Source of the DNA: Bacillota bacterium
GTDB lineage: Bacteria; Bacillota; Clostridia; Acetivibrionales; DTU013
Direction: 5' to 3'
Length of the DNA: 59,805 bases
NCBI GenBank assembly: GCA_023435305.1
Contig: JAEYRV010000015.1
Span: forward strand, 1-59,805
The notes beneath the pieces were generated by a model. The model searched no databases, was not told the origin of the DNA, and was given only the letters and a program-made list of their open reading frames with translations. The stretch's first letter is position 1. Every line of letters starts with the position of its first letter. Below are positions 35,207 to 43,419 of this stretch, one piece after another. Made by a program: the position numbers and the translations under genes.

Positions 35207-35396
35207 TATGATCATCCTCCTGCAGTAATAATATTGATTTATTATTACCGGGATCGCATCATTGATTCATTTTATCAATGTTTCATGTATCTGGATTATA
35301 TCTGCAGTCAGTCAGATCTTTCAATTTTAAGTGGACTAAAATCGGGTGTTGCTGCAGGATACTGTAAAATGTCTATGGAGCTTCTCCTTTTATTAC
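35207..35396. other. Intergenic gap before the IS element; TTAC target site
   Basis: AT-rich sequence between the small hypothetical gene and the transposable element. I find no gene. Its last four bases, TTAC (35393-35396), match the left cleavage and target tetranucleotide of IS608-type elements and would be the predicted target-adjacent motif for this TnpB. Confidence 0.4.
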
Positions 35397-35410
35397 AAAA
35401 TACAAGAAAA

Positions 35411-35458
35411 CGCCCACCTCTAAGCTACATATCTCGTGGAAGCGAGGGCGTAGGTGGG
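35411..35458 (+). repeat. Left-end subterminal hairpin of the IS element
   Basis: Nested inverted sequences: CCCACCT (35413-35419) with AGGTGGG (35452-35458), and CTCG (35433-35436) with CGAG (35443-35446). In IS200/IS605 elements such single-strand hairpins are the sites recognised by TnpA for excision and insertion. Confidence 0.6.
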
Positions 35459-35510
35459 TGATGAATTGTTCAGGGTATGTAATTGTGGCAGGCGAATATT
35501 TCCCGAAGCA

Positions 35511-35561
35511 TTGCGGATTTCCTCTGTTTGGGATATAATAGAACATATGTTTGTATGTTCT
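35511..35561 (+). promoter_or_regulatory. tnpB promoter with LexA-like box
   Basis: TTGCGG (35511-35516), exactly 17 nt, then TATAAT (35534-35539). Directly after the -10 box, AGAACATATGTTTG (35540-35553) matches the Bacillota LexA/DinR consensus CGAACRNRYGTTYG at 13 of 14 positions. The same stretch forms a wider inverted repeat GAACATA (35541-35547)/TATGTTC (35554-35560). A repressor bound here would block initiation, suggesting SOS induction of tnpB (inference). Confidence 0.6.
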
Positions 35562-35578
35562 TTGAAGGGGGTGCTGCC

Positions 35579-36673
35579 TTGTTAAGGGGTTATAAATATA
35601 GGATATATCCTGATAAGAAACAAATGGAAATACTCAATAAGACCTTTGGGTGTGTCAGGTATGTATTCAACCATTACCTCGAAAAGAGGATCAGGTGTTG
35701 GGAAGAGGAACACAGAAGGTTTTCATACAATGATTGTTCAAGCGATATGACAGCCTTAAAGCAGGAGCATGCGTGGCTGAAAGAAGTGGATTCCATCGCG
35801 CTGCAGCAGTCCTTGCGTGATCTGGATAAAGCATTTGATAATTTTTTCAAGGGCAGTGGCTTTCCCAGATACAAAAGCAAGCACAATCATTTTCACAGCT
35901 ACCGTACACAGCCTGTCAATGGAAATATACAAATAGAGAATAACAGGATCAGGCTTCCCAGGCTGGGCTGGATAAAGTATAAAAACAGCAGAGCGGCAGA
36001 AGGCAGTATCCGTAATGTAACAGTAAGCAGGACAAACACAGGCAAGTATTACATATCAGTCTGTGTTGAAACAGAAATAGAGAAACTTCCCGAGGTCAAG
36101 TCCAGTATAGGTATAGATGTGGGACTGAAAAGTTTCTGTACGTTATCAACAGGAGAAGCGGTCGAGAACCCCAAACATATGAAAAAGCAGGAGGATAAGC
36201 TGAAAAGAGCCCAAAGGAAGCTGTCCTCCAGACAGAAGGGAAGTAATAACTACAACAAGGAAAGAGCAAAGGTAGCAAGGATTCATGAAAGGATAGCAAA
36301 CCAAAGAAGTGATCATCTGCACAAGCTTTCCACCAGGCTGATTCGCGAAAACCAAGTGATATGTCTGGAGGACCTGAAGATAAAGAACATGGTAAAGAAT
36401 CATAAACTGGCCGGATCGATACATGACAGCAGCTGGGGTGAATTCTTCCGGATGATAGAATACAAGAGTGAATGGTATGGAAGGACAGTGAACCATGTTG
36501 ATACATTCTATCCGAGCAGCCAGATATGCAGCAACTGCGGGCAGAAGAATCCCGAAGTCAGGAACCTTGCCATAAGGGAGTGGATATGCTCTGAGTGTGG
36601 GACAAGGCATGACAGGGATATCAATGCAAGCATCAATATCTTGAGTCAAGGCAAGAAGATGAATGCTTCCTGA
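35579..36673 (+). CDS. tnpB: TnpB, RNA-guided RuvC-like endonuclease of IS200/IS605
   Basis: 364-residue TnpB. An N-terminal helix-turn-helix region (YKYRIYPDKKQMEILNKTF) precedes the RuvC-like nuclease with catalytic D180 (IGIDVGLKSF), E264 (VICLEDLKIKNM) and D347 (RHDRDINASINI). A zinc ribbon is formed by CSNCG and CSECG. All catalytic residues are present, so the enzyme may be active. TnpB uses an omega-RNA from the element's right end to cut DNA next to the target-adjacent motif, favouring element retention. TTG 35579 is chosen because GAAGGGGGTG lies 6 nt upstream; the frame extends further but overlaps the promoter and operator. Confidence 0.93.
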   Translation: MLRGYKYRIYPDKKQMEILNKTFGCVRYVFNHYLEKRIRCWEEEHRRFSYNDCSSDMTALKQEHAWLKEVDSIALQQSLRDLDKAFDNFFKGSGFPRYKSKHNHFHSYRTQPVNGNIQIENNRIRLPRLGWIKYKNSRAAEGSIRNVTVSRTNTGKYYISVCVETEIEKLPEVKSSIGIDVGLKSFCTLSTGEAVENPKHMKKQEDKLKRAQRKLSSRQKGSNNYNKERAKVARIHERIANQRSDHLHKLSTRLIRENQVICLEDLKIKNMVKNHKLAGSIHDSSWGEFFRMIEYKSEWYGRTVNHVDTFYPSSQICSNCGQKNPEVRNLAIREWICSECGTRHDRDINASINILSQGKKMNAS

Positions 36674-36823
36674 TAGATAGTAAATATGTTAAACTAGGGC
36701 TGGGACGACCCGAAGTCAAGCTTGTGGAGACAGTAGGTTACGACCTCGATGAAGCAAGAATCCCCCAACTTCAAATCGCTCGCGATTAAGAGGGGTGGTT
36801 CAATGTGCTATGATGCATATTAT
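36674..36823 (+). ncRNA. Predicted omega-RNA (reRNA) scaffold and guide of TnpB
   Basis: The sequence downstream of tnpB has the conserved right-end architecture seen with TnpB: GGG/CCC stem around CTAGGGCTGGGACGACCC, the GTTACGACCTCGATGAAGCA region, then the GAAT foot and terminal hairpin ending in TCAA at 36803. The scaffold may begin within the 3' end of tnpB. The guide would be the roughly 16-20 nt beyond the right end, here beginning TGTGCTATGATGCATATT. Confidence 0.7.
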
Positions 36824-36932
36824 GGAAGTAAAGCCCGTATCTGAGAGGTGGCTTATGGTTAATGAATTCATTAGTCTGTTGTGGCCTGGTGAAGAGGCCG
36901 GTGTTGGCATACCAAAGCCTTTAAATTAAGGG
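36804..36932. other. Sequence flanking the IS element, no recognisable gene
   Basis: Contains a 24-codon open frame (36855-36929) that I do not recognise and that ends at a TAA immediately before the MutS-like fragment, in the same frame. It may be remnant sequence from rearrangement near the IS element. Confidence 0.35.
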
Positions 36933-37235
36933 TTGTATATTGCACAGGATATAGTGCGGTCGCTGAGGTATCTTGAAACGAGGGCGTTATTCAATACACA
37001 CATGCATGAGCTGGCAGCCTGCACAGATGAGATCAATCAGCAGGTCACAGGAGACAGTAAGGTGCTGAGTATCGTGACCGGAATGGAGGGCGGGAAGCGG
37101 TCATACCTGATAAAACCCGGTCCTCCGCTTGGCAAGAGCTATGCCAGGGAAATCGCGGCGAGTCACGGCATCTGTTTTGAGCAGATCACTGCAATTGTAG
37201 ATGCAAGGAGAGCAGAAGGTCATCGGGTGGGCTGA
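36930..37235 (+). pseudogene. MutS-family C-terminal fragment
   Basis: About 100 codons match the end of the MutS-family ATPase domain: GLYIAQDIVRSLRYLETRALF, then NTHMHELAACTDEI (the conserved post-Walker B His segment) and SYLIKPGPPLGKSYAREIA near the end. The Walker A and Walker B parts and all upstream domains are missing, and a TAA stop lies immediately upstream in frame. It is therefore a truncated remnant with no plausible start of its own. Its nearness to the IS element suggests deletion or rearrangement there. Confidence 0.8.
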
Positions 37236-37292
37236 TTCTGTATGATCCAGGGGTACCCGAAATTTTTCCTTGGTGGTTTATCATTGCTGTTG

Positions 37293-37353
37293 TTGACATA
37301 TAGTAAAAAGAAAATTACAATAAAAAGTAATAATAAACAGCAATAAACGACAA
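37293..37353 (+). promoter_or_regulatory. Promoter and operator A of the sugar regulon
   Basis: TTGACA (37293-37298), 17 nt, TACAAT (37316-37321). Downstream, between promoter and ribosome site, lie AATAATAAACAG (37329-37340) and AATAAACGACAA (37342-37353). The second word is shared with operators B (39840) and C (43561). A repressor bound here would act as a roadblock. The adjacent DeoR-family gene is the likely regulator. Confidence 0.65.
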
Positions 37354-37362
37354 GGAGATTCT

Positions 37363-38880
37363 GTGGTGAGCTCATATATTATTGGTATAGACATCGGAAC
37401 ACAGGGAACGAAGGCTGCGCTGTTCAATGAGGATATGGAGCTGATAACTACTGCCTTTGAAGAATCCCGGCTGATTTCTCCAAAGCCCGGCACAGTGTGG
37501 CAGGAGCCGGATGACCTTTATATGTCCTGTGCCCGAACGATAAATGAACTGCTTTCAAAGTCGGGTATTGCTCCGGCAAATGTTGCGGGTATAGGAATAG
37601 ATGGCCAGATGGCAGGTATAATGGGCGTGGATGTTAATGGCCAGGCGTCCACATGTTTTGATTCATGGCTTGATACCAGGTGCAGCGGGCAGATGGAAGA
37701 AATGCGCGCCCGTGCAGGAAAAAGGATAATAGAGCTGAGCGGCGGACCTGTGTCATATGTGCACGGCCCGAAGATCCTCTGGTGGAAGCACGAGCATCCG
37801 GAGGCATATAAAAGGACTGTGAAATTTGTACTGCCCCAGGCATATGTGGTCGGAAGGATGACTGGTTTGTCGGGCGAGGAAGCATATTTTGACTACACTC
37901 ATCTGCATTTCTCCTGTCTTTCGGATAATGCAAACAAGAAGTGGTCGGACGAGCTGTTGGAAACATTTGATATCGATAAAAGCAAGATGGCACGAATAGT
38001 GTCACCCTTTGATATAATGGGCAAGGTCACGGCAGAGTTTGCTGCCATATCAGGACTGACTGAAGGAACTCCTGTCGTTGCAGGGTGCGGTGACACGGCT
38101 GCCAGTACATTCGGCTCAGGGATGTTCGAGAGGGAGATGATACTGGACTGCGCCGGCACGGCATCTGTTTTGTGCAGCGTTGTGGACAGTTATGTCCCGG
38201 ATATGGAGAATGAAACGCTCACGATGATGAGGAGCCCGGTGGATGGACTGTTTCTTCCTCTGGCATATATAAACGGCGGCGGCATGTGTATACGCTGGTT
38301 CCGCGATACGCTGACCGGAAAGCCTGCGGCTGACTATAGTGAAATAGAAGCTGAAGCGGCGGTAATCGAACCTGGAAGTGAAGGGCTGATATTTATACCT
38401 CATTTCACCGGCAGAGCGCTGCCAAGCAACCCTGATCTCAAAGGTGCATGGCTGGGAATGGATTTCAAGCATACCAGGGGACACATGTACCGTTCGGTGA
38501 TGGAAGCGGTGGCTTATGAGTATAAATATTACCTTTCGGTTTTACGAGGACTCTATCCCAATGACAGCTTCAGCAAGATGCTGACCATCGGCGGAGGCTC
38601 CAAATCCGCGCTCTTCAATCAGATAAAGGCGGATGTGCTGGGAGTTGATGTTACGACCTTTGAAACGGGTGAAACAGCCCTTTTAGGAAGCGCAGTGATA
38701 GCTGCCTGCGGTACAGGTATGCTGTCGGATTACAGGAAGCCCATACAAAAGGTGATGAAAAAGGGTGCGGAATTTGCTGCTGATATGTCAGGATATAATA
38801 GATACAGTTCTTATGCAGATTTGTATCTGAGGGCTATTGATCAGATGACTCCGTTTTATCGAAGCTATACATTGGTTTAA
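37363..38880 (+). CDS. FGGY-family carbohydrate kinase
   Basis: 505-residue sugar or polyol kinase. The N-terminal phosphate motif is IGIDIGTQGTKAALF; the active-site region is IGIDGQMAGIMGVD; the C-terminal ATP-binding motif is MLTIGGGSKSALFNQIKADVLG. Resembles xylulokinase and related kinases, but the substrate pocket cannot be assigned by reading. GTG 37363 is preceded by AAGGAGATTCT. It is transcribed with the deoR-family gene that follows. Within this cluster it probably phosphorylates the isomerised or epimerised keto-sugar. Confidence 0.93.
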   Translation: MVSSYIIGIDIGTQGTKAALFNEDMELITTAFEESRLISPKPGTVWQEPDDLYMSCARTINELLSKSGIAPANVAGIGIDGQMAGIMGVDVNGQASTCFDSWLDTRCSGQMEEMRARAGKRIIELSGGPVSYVHGPKILWWKHEHPEAYKRTVKFVLPQAYVVGRMTGLSGEEAYFDYTHLHFSCLSDNANKKWSDELLETFDIDKSKMARIVSPFDIMGKVTAEFAAISGLTEGTPVVAGCGDTAASTFGSGMFEREMILDCAGTASVLCSVVDSYVPDMENETLTMMRSPVDGLFLPLAYINGGGMCIRWFRDTLTGKPAADYSEIEAEAAVIEPGSEGLIFIPHFTGRALPSNPDLKGAWLGMDFKHTRGHMYRSVMEAVAYEYKYYLSVLRGLYPNDSFSKMLTIGGGSKSALFNQIKADVLGVDVTTFETGETALLGSAVIAACGTGMLSDYRKPIQKVMKKGAEFAADMSGYNRYSSYADLYLRAIDQMTPFYRSYTLV

Positions 38881-38920
38881 ATTTATTTTTTATAGAAAAT
38901 GTATAAAAGGAGAATGAGCC

Positions 38921-39721
38921 ATGGCGAAACAGACCGGTGGTATGCTGGCACAGGTACGTCAGCAGGTTATAGCCGAGCTTGTCAACAAAAACGGTAATAT
39001 TACAGTCAATGATCTGTGCGACAGATTCAATGTGTCCCCCGCGACTATCAGAAACGATCTGCGGGATCTGGAAGGACGCAGGATCATAAAGCGCACCCAC
39101 GGCGGAGCGATAAGCTCCAACAAGACAGCTGCCGAACTGAGCACCATGCAGAAGGAGATATGTAATATCAATGAGAAGAGGGCGATTGCAAAGGCCGCGC
39201 TTGAATTTATTCAAGAGGGCGATGCCATAGCCCTTGATTCCGGAACTACCACATTTGAACTGGCGAGGCTCCTTGGCTCATACAAGAGCCTGACTGTGGT
39301 TACCAATGACCTTCAGATCGCATCATGGCTCGAACAGAACACATCAGTAAACATCATGCTTGCAGGAGGACTTGTCAGGCGCAATTTCCGCTGTACGACA
39401 GGGCAATCGGCTTTGGATATGCTTTCGATGCTTCATGTTGACAAGGCTTTTGTCGCCGTGAACGGGGTAAGCATAAAAAATGGTCTGACAACGCCAGGGA
39501 TGGATATGGCCTGTATCAAAAAACAGATGATCGATTCTGCGGATAAGGTGATACTGCTGGCCGACAGCAGCAAGATCGAGAGGACTGCATTTGTGACATA
39601 TGCTCCTGTCTCGATGGTAGATGTGCTGATTACGGATGAACAGGCGGACAGTGGTTTTGTCGACACTCTGCACGGAGCAGGTGTAAATGTTGTCGTTGCC
39701 GATATTCCTGTAATGGGATGA
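38921..39721 (+). CDS. DeoR-family transcriptional regulator
   Basis: 266 residues. An N-terminal DeoR helix-turn-helix (ITVNDLCDRFNVSPATIRNDLRDLEGRRIIKRTHGG) is followed by a sugar-phosphate-binding DeoRC domain (LDSGTTTFELARLL, then NDLQIASWL; DSSKIERTAF). Such regulators are usually repressors released by a phosphorylated pathway intermediate. AAGGAG precedes the ATG. It is the probable reader of the AATAAACGANAA operators at the three promoters of this locus (inference). Confidence 0.94.
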   Translation: MAKQTGGMLAQVRQQVIAELVNKNGNITVNDLCDRFNVSPATIRNDLRDLEGRRIIKRTHGGAISSNKTAAELSTMQKEICNINEKRAIAKAALEFIQEGDAIALDSGTTTFELARLLGSYKSLTVVTNDLQIASWLEQNTSVNIMLAGGLVRRNFRCTTGQSALDMLSMLHVDKAFVAVNGVSIKNGLTTPGMDMACIKKQMIDSADKVILLADSSKIERTAFVTYAPVSMVDVLITDEQADSGFVDTLHGAGVNVVVADIPVMG

Positions 39722-39750
39722 TGCGGGCGGCGGGAACCGAAGCATTGATA

Positions 39751-39785
39751 TGCATGGCTGCAAAAAGCGGCTATGCATTTTTTAT
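39751..39785 (+). terminator. Intrinsic terminator after the deoR-family gene
   Basis: TGCATGGCTGC (39751-39761) pairs with GCGGCTATGCA (39767-39777) over 11 bp with two G-U pairs and an AAAAA loop, followed by TTTTTT. It ends the kinase-regulator transcript before promoter B. Confidence 0.85.
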
Positions 39786-39839
39786 TTTCAATAATTGTTG
39801 ATTGGACCGGATAATAGTAGAAAAATATGTGAAACTGAT

Positions 39840-39897
39840 AATAAACGATAAAAAACAATAAAAAACGATTGCACTTCAACAGGCTTAGAGTTATAAT
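39840..39897 (+). promoter_or_regulatory. Promoter and operator B of the sugar regulon
   Basis: TTGCAC (39869-39874), 17 nt, TATAAT (39892-39897). Upstream and reaching into the -35 box are AATAAACGATAA (39840-39851) and CAATAAAAAACGATT (39856-39870), the same word family as operators A and C. Repression by blocking polymerase is expected. Confidence 0.7.
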
Positions 39898-39931
39898 AAA
39901 GAAAAATGTAACTGACAGGAGCCAACTGAAG

Positions 39932-40951
39932 ATGAGCAAACGTGAATTAGGTATTTGTTTGATTGGATGCGGTCGTGCAGGGATGATACATGCACGCAAT
40001 TTCATGAATAAAGTCCCGGGTGCGCGTATGAGCGCGGTGGTGGATGTTGTCGAGGATGCTGCCAAAGCTGCCGCCAACGAACTGGGAATAGACAAATGGT
40101 ACACGGACTACAGGCAGATGCTCAATGATGAAGCTGTCGACGCGGTAATAGTAGTTTCTCCAACAAATCTGCACAAGGATATCGTTATCGATTGTGCAAA
40201 CGCTAAGAAACACATCTTTTGCGAAAAACCAATGGCTATGAATACAAGTGAATGTGATGAGATGATCGAGGCTTGCGATAGAAATAACGTGAAGCTTCAA
40301 ATAGGCTTTATGCGCCGTCACGATGTGAGCTTCAGGGAAGCTAAGAAGCTTCTGGAGGAGGGAGCCATAGGAGACCTGGTGCAGATCCATTCTTGCACCC
40401 GGGGACCGAGCAAGCCGCGCCCGTGGATGTACGATCTTAAAAAATCAAACGGTATCCTGGCAGAGGTGAACAGCCATGATATTGATTCGATCCGCTGGTT
40501 CGCCGGCAGCGAGATAAAAGAAATGTATGCTGTGGCGGGCAATTTCAGGAATCCTGAAGCTAAAGCCGAGTATCCCGATTACTATGACAGTGTCTTGATG
40601 AACGGCGTATTCGAAAACGGAGTACAGTTTTCAATAGACGGCGCGGCATACGTACAGTATGGCTACGATTCCAAAATGGAGATCATCGGAACAAAGGGAG
40701 TCCTTCAGGTGGGGCGCTCAGATGCCAGCTTTGTAAAATGTACGACCGTAGAGAATGGTACTTCCACACCATTTATAAACAGCTGGATGACATTGTTTAT
40801 AGATGCATATCTTTCCGAGGATATTTCTTTTGTTGAAGCAATAATAAATGATATACCGACCAAAGTGACGGGCTGGGACGGCAGACAGGCTGTGAGCATA
40901 GTTGAAGCCGGCAATCGTTCTATTGAGACTAAAAGTATCGTCAGACTGTGA
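39932..40951 (+). CDS. Gfo/Idh/MocA-family NAD(P)-dependent oxidoreductase (1)
   Basis: 339 residues. Rossmann motif ICLIGCGRAGMIHARNF near the N-terminus, the EKP motif (HIFCEKPMAMN), and the substrate-domain segment GILAEVNSHDIDSIRWFAG containing the conserved HDID motif typical of inositol or sugar dehydrogenases. The family oxidises cyclitols, sugars or sugar acids. ATG 39932 is chosen with AGGAG upstream; longer upstream frame overlaps the promoter. First gene of the operon driven by promoter B. Confidence 0.9.
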   Translation: MSKRELGICLIGCGRAGMIHARNFMNKVPGARMSAVVDVVEDAAKAAANELGIDKWYTDYRQMLNDEAVDAVIVVSPTNLHKDIVIDCANAKKHIFCEKPMAMNTSECDEMIEACDRNNVKLQIGFMRRHDVSFREAKKLLEEGAIGDLVQIHSCTRGPSKPRPWMYDLKKSNGILAEVNSHDIDSIRWFAGSEIKEMYAVAGNFRNPEAKAEYPDYYDSVLMNGVFENGVQFSIDGAAYVQYGYDSKMEIIGTKGVLQVGRSDASFVKCTTVENGTSTPFINSWMTLFIDAYLSEDISFVEAIINDIPTKVTGWDGRQAVSIVEAGNRSIETKSIVRL

Positions 40952-40984
40952 CAAAGAATACAAGATCATGGAGGAGGCTTATCA

Positions 40985-42022
40985 ATGCTTAGTTTGAAAC
41001 TGTACGGACCTAATGATATCAGACTTGTGGAAACAGACATTCCGGTCATAAATGATAATGAACTGCTGCTCAGGACAGATGCCGCAGCAATTTGCGGCAC
41101 AGACATAAGGATGTGGCAGAATGGGCACAAGGGCGTGGATGAGGAGCATCCATTGACATTGGGCCATGAATTTGCAGGCACTATAGTCAGGGTCGGTAAA
41201 AATGTACCTTTTTATAAGGAAGGGATGCAGGTCGCCATACAGCCGAATATCGGATGCGGCATCTGTGACCGCTGTGTATCCGGCAATTTTCATCTTTGTG
41301 ATGACTACAGGGCTTTTGGAATAAACATGGACGGAGCCTTTGCGGAATATGTCCGTATACCGGCCGATGCAGTGCTCCGCGGTAATCTGATGCTACTGCC
41401 AGAGGGAGTTACTCCTGCGGAAGCTGCTGTCACCGAGCCTCTGTCTTGTGCGTACAACGGTTTTACCAAGTGCTTCGTAAAGCCGGGTGAATATGCATTG
41501 GTGGTAGGCGCAGGCCCTATCGGGAACAGCCATGCGATGCTGCTGCATATGGCCGGGGCATCGGTGCTGATGAACGATTTGTCACAGGAACGACTCGATC
41601 AGTGCAAGAAGATAATGCCGTATATCGAAACTTACAGCGGCAATGACCTGGCGGGCTTTGTGAAGGAATGGACTCATGGCAGGGGCCTCGATGTTGCGAT
41701 CACCGCATGTCCGGTTCCACAGGTCCAGGCAGCCATGCTTCCGCTGATGAACTACGGCGGCAGAGTCAATTTCTTTGGAGGCATCCCTGCAAACAAGCAG
41801 CCGGTCGCCATCGATACAAACATCGTACACTATAAGGAGCTGTATCTGACCGGTTCCACAAGATCAAGCATAGCGCAGTTCAGAAAGACATTGGAGTTTG
41901 TTGCCCAGGGACTGCTGAATGTAAAGGACATGATAACCGACCGATATGAGCTGAAGGATATTGCCGCAGGCTTTGAAAATGTCAGACAGGCCAGGGGCAT
42001 AAAGCATGTTATACAATTTTGA
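40985..42022 (+). CDS. Zinc-dependent alcohol/polyol dehydrogenase (MDR family)
   Basis: 345 residues. Catalytic zinc ligands in AAICGTDIRMW and LGHEFAGTIV; structural zinc cysteines in GCGICDRCVSGNFHLC; NAD-binding motif VVGAGPIGNSHAML. Resembles sorbitol, threonine and other polyol dehydrogenases; substrate not determined. GGAGGAGG lies just upstream of the ATG, 33 nt after the oxidoreductase gene. It would interconvert an alcohol and ketone of the pathway's sugar. Confidence 0.92.
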   Translation: MLSLKLYGPNDIRLVETDIPVINDNELLLRTDAAAICGTDIRMWQNGHKGVDEEHPLTLGHEFAGTIVRVGKNVPFYKEGMQVAIQPNIGCGICDRCVSGNFHLCDDYRAFGINMDGAFAEYVRIPADAVLRGNLMLLPEGVTPAEAAVTEPLSCAYNGFTKCFVKPGEYALVVGAGPIGNSHAMLLHMAGASVLMNDLSQERLDQCKKIMPYIETYSGNDLAGFVKEWTHGRGLDVAITACPVPQVQAAMLPLMNYGGRVNFFGGIPANKQPVAIDTNIVHYKELYLTGSTRSSIAQFRKTLEFVAQGLLNVKDMITDRYELKDIAAGFENVRQARGIKHVIQF

Positions 42023-42090
42023 AATGTTCTTTTTCACAGTTTATATTCAGTTTAGCAAATAGAAATAATATTGTTCGGGAGGTTTTTTGA

Positions 42091-43419
42091 ATGAAAGTTC
42101 GTCTGGTTCCACTATATTTTGCAGAGGCAAACGATCGTGAAAGGCAGGAGTTTCAGGATCAGATGGCACGCCTTCGCGATTTCTACGGCGATGTGGCTGA
42201 GTTTCTTACAGAAGTCCGGGTGGGAGATCCCATACCCGAGGCTGATGCTATATTATTCCCCCAGCTTATTTTTGCGGCATTCCGTCATGACGAGGAGCTC
42301 AAAGCCTGCGGTTTGCCGATGGTGGTGCTGACATCCCGTTTCGGCACTGTGGAAATGTGGGACTGGGAGATCGTCACATACCTTCGTGACCTTGGCTGCA
42401 CAGTGTTTTCACCCTACAATACGGAGATGGCAAAGACTGTGCTCAGGGCGATCGCAGTGAAGCGCTCTCTCAAAACCGGAGCTAAATTCCTCATGTTTCA
42501 GGATTCACCCGGAGAGGGCATGCAGGCAAATATTTTCAAACGCTTCTACTGGTGGGAGAAGGAAAGCACAGACAAAATGGAGGAGGTTTTCGGCTGTAAG
42601 CTGATTTACCGCAGCTGGAAGGAAGTAAGTGAGCGCGCAAGGCAGATTTCTGATGAAGAGGCGGCGAGGGTGAGCGCAGACTGGAACATTAACCAGGAGG
42701 GCGTTTGCGAAATGGCATACCTTCGCGCTGTGAAGATATATATAGCAGTAAAGGAAGTTATAGATGAAATCGGTGATGTGGCGGGTGTTGGATCAAACTG
42801 TCTTAACGAATCATTCAATTGTGATACCACACCATGTCTTGCCTGGAATATGCTGTTTGAGCGTGACAATATTATTTTCGCATGTGAGGGCGATACACTG
42901 ACGCTGCTCTCAACATATATAATCAACCGTTCTCTGGACAAGCCGATAATGATGACCAATCTGTATCCGTTCCTGGTGGGGATGGCGGCCCTTGCACATG
43001 AGCGCATCGACAAGTTCCCTGATATAGAGGATCCCGACAACCATGCATTGGGAGTGCATTGCGGCTATTTCGGACTGGCGGCCAGGAGCTTCTGCACAGA
43101 GTGGACCCTTCGTCCCAAGGTTCTTGAAATAGTGAACGATGATGCGATAGTTGTTGACTGCCGTATGCCCAAAGGCAAAATAACCCTGGCAAAAATATAT
43201 CCCGGCTTTAAGAGGCTAAGCATAATAGAGGCCGAGATCGAGGATTATGTGCAGTATCCGGGCTCCGACTGCAGGAACGGCGCTTTGATCCGTTACAAGG
43301 ACGGCCATAAGGTAATGGATGCTCTCTGTTCACATCACTCACTCATCATAACCGGAGATGTCAGACCACAGCTAAGGCAGCTGGCCAGAGTCTTTGACTT
43401 TGAGGTCACCGAGCTGTAA
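42091..43419 (+). CDS. FucI/AraA-like isomerase-family protein
   Basis: 442 residues similar in layout to the L-fucose/L-arabinose isomerase superfamily. Visible landmarks are FPQLIFAAFRHDEEL, the central AGVGSNCLNESFNCDTTPC-type segment, FACEGDTLTLLSTYI (acidic metal-ligand region) and the C-terminal HHSLIITGD with candidate metal histidines. Known relatives include bona fide aldose-ketose isomerases and proteins of unknown function. GGGAGG precedes the ATG. The gene ends the promoter B operon. The reaction is uncertain; isomerisation of an unusual aldose is the best guess. Confidence 0.75.
   Translation: MKVRLVPLYFAEANDRERQEFQDQMARLRDFYGDVAEFLTEVRVGDPIPEADAILFPQLIFAAFRHDEELKACGLPMVVLTSRFGTVEMWDWEIVTYLRDLGCTVFSPYNTEMAKTVLRAIAVKRSLKTGAKFLMFQDSPGEGMQANIFKRFYWWEKESTDKMEEVFGCKLIYRSWKEVSERARQISDEEAARVSADWNINQEGVCEMAYLRAVKIYIAVKEVIDEIGDVAGVGSNCLNESFNCDTTPCLAWNMLFERDNIIFACEGDTLTLLSTYIINRSLDKPIMMTNLYPFLVGMAALAHERIDKFPDIEDPDNHALGVHCGYFGLAARSFCTEWTLRPKVLEIVNDDAIVVDCRMPKGKITLAKIYPGFKRLSIIEAEIEDYVQYPGSDCRNGALIRYKDGHKVMDALCSHHSLIITGDVRPQLRQLARVFDFEVTEL

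Larger units (their letters stand above)
35397..36803 (+). mobile_element. tnpB-only IS200/IS605-family element (IS608-like ends)
   Basis: Predicted 1407-bp element containing tnpB but no tnpA transposase, so it depends on a transposase in trans. The left flank is TTAC; the left-end hairpin uses CCCACCT (35413-35419)/AGGTGGG (35452-35458), enclosing CTCG/CGAG. The right end has GAAT (36758-36761) at the foot of an imperfect hairpin (36762-36798) and terminates in TCAA (36800-36803). TTAC, GAAT and TCAA are the cleavage and guide tetranucleotides known from IS608. Exact ends are inferred from these motifs. Confidence 0.75.

Noticed and set aside
36855..36929. 24-codon frame before the MutS fragment
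   Set aside because: No recognisable protein; kept only as part of the IS-flanking region.
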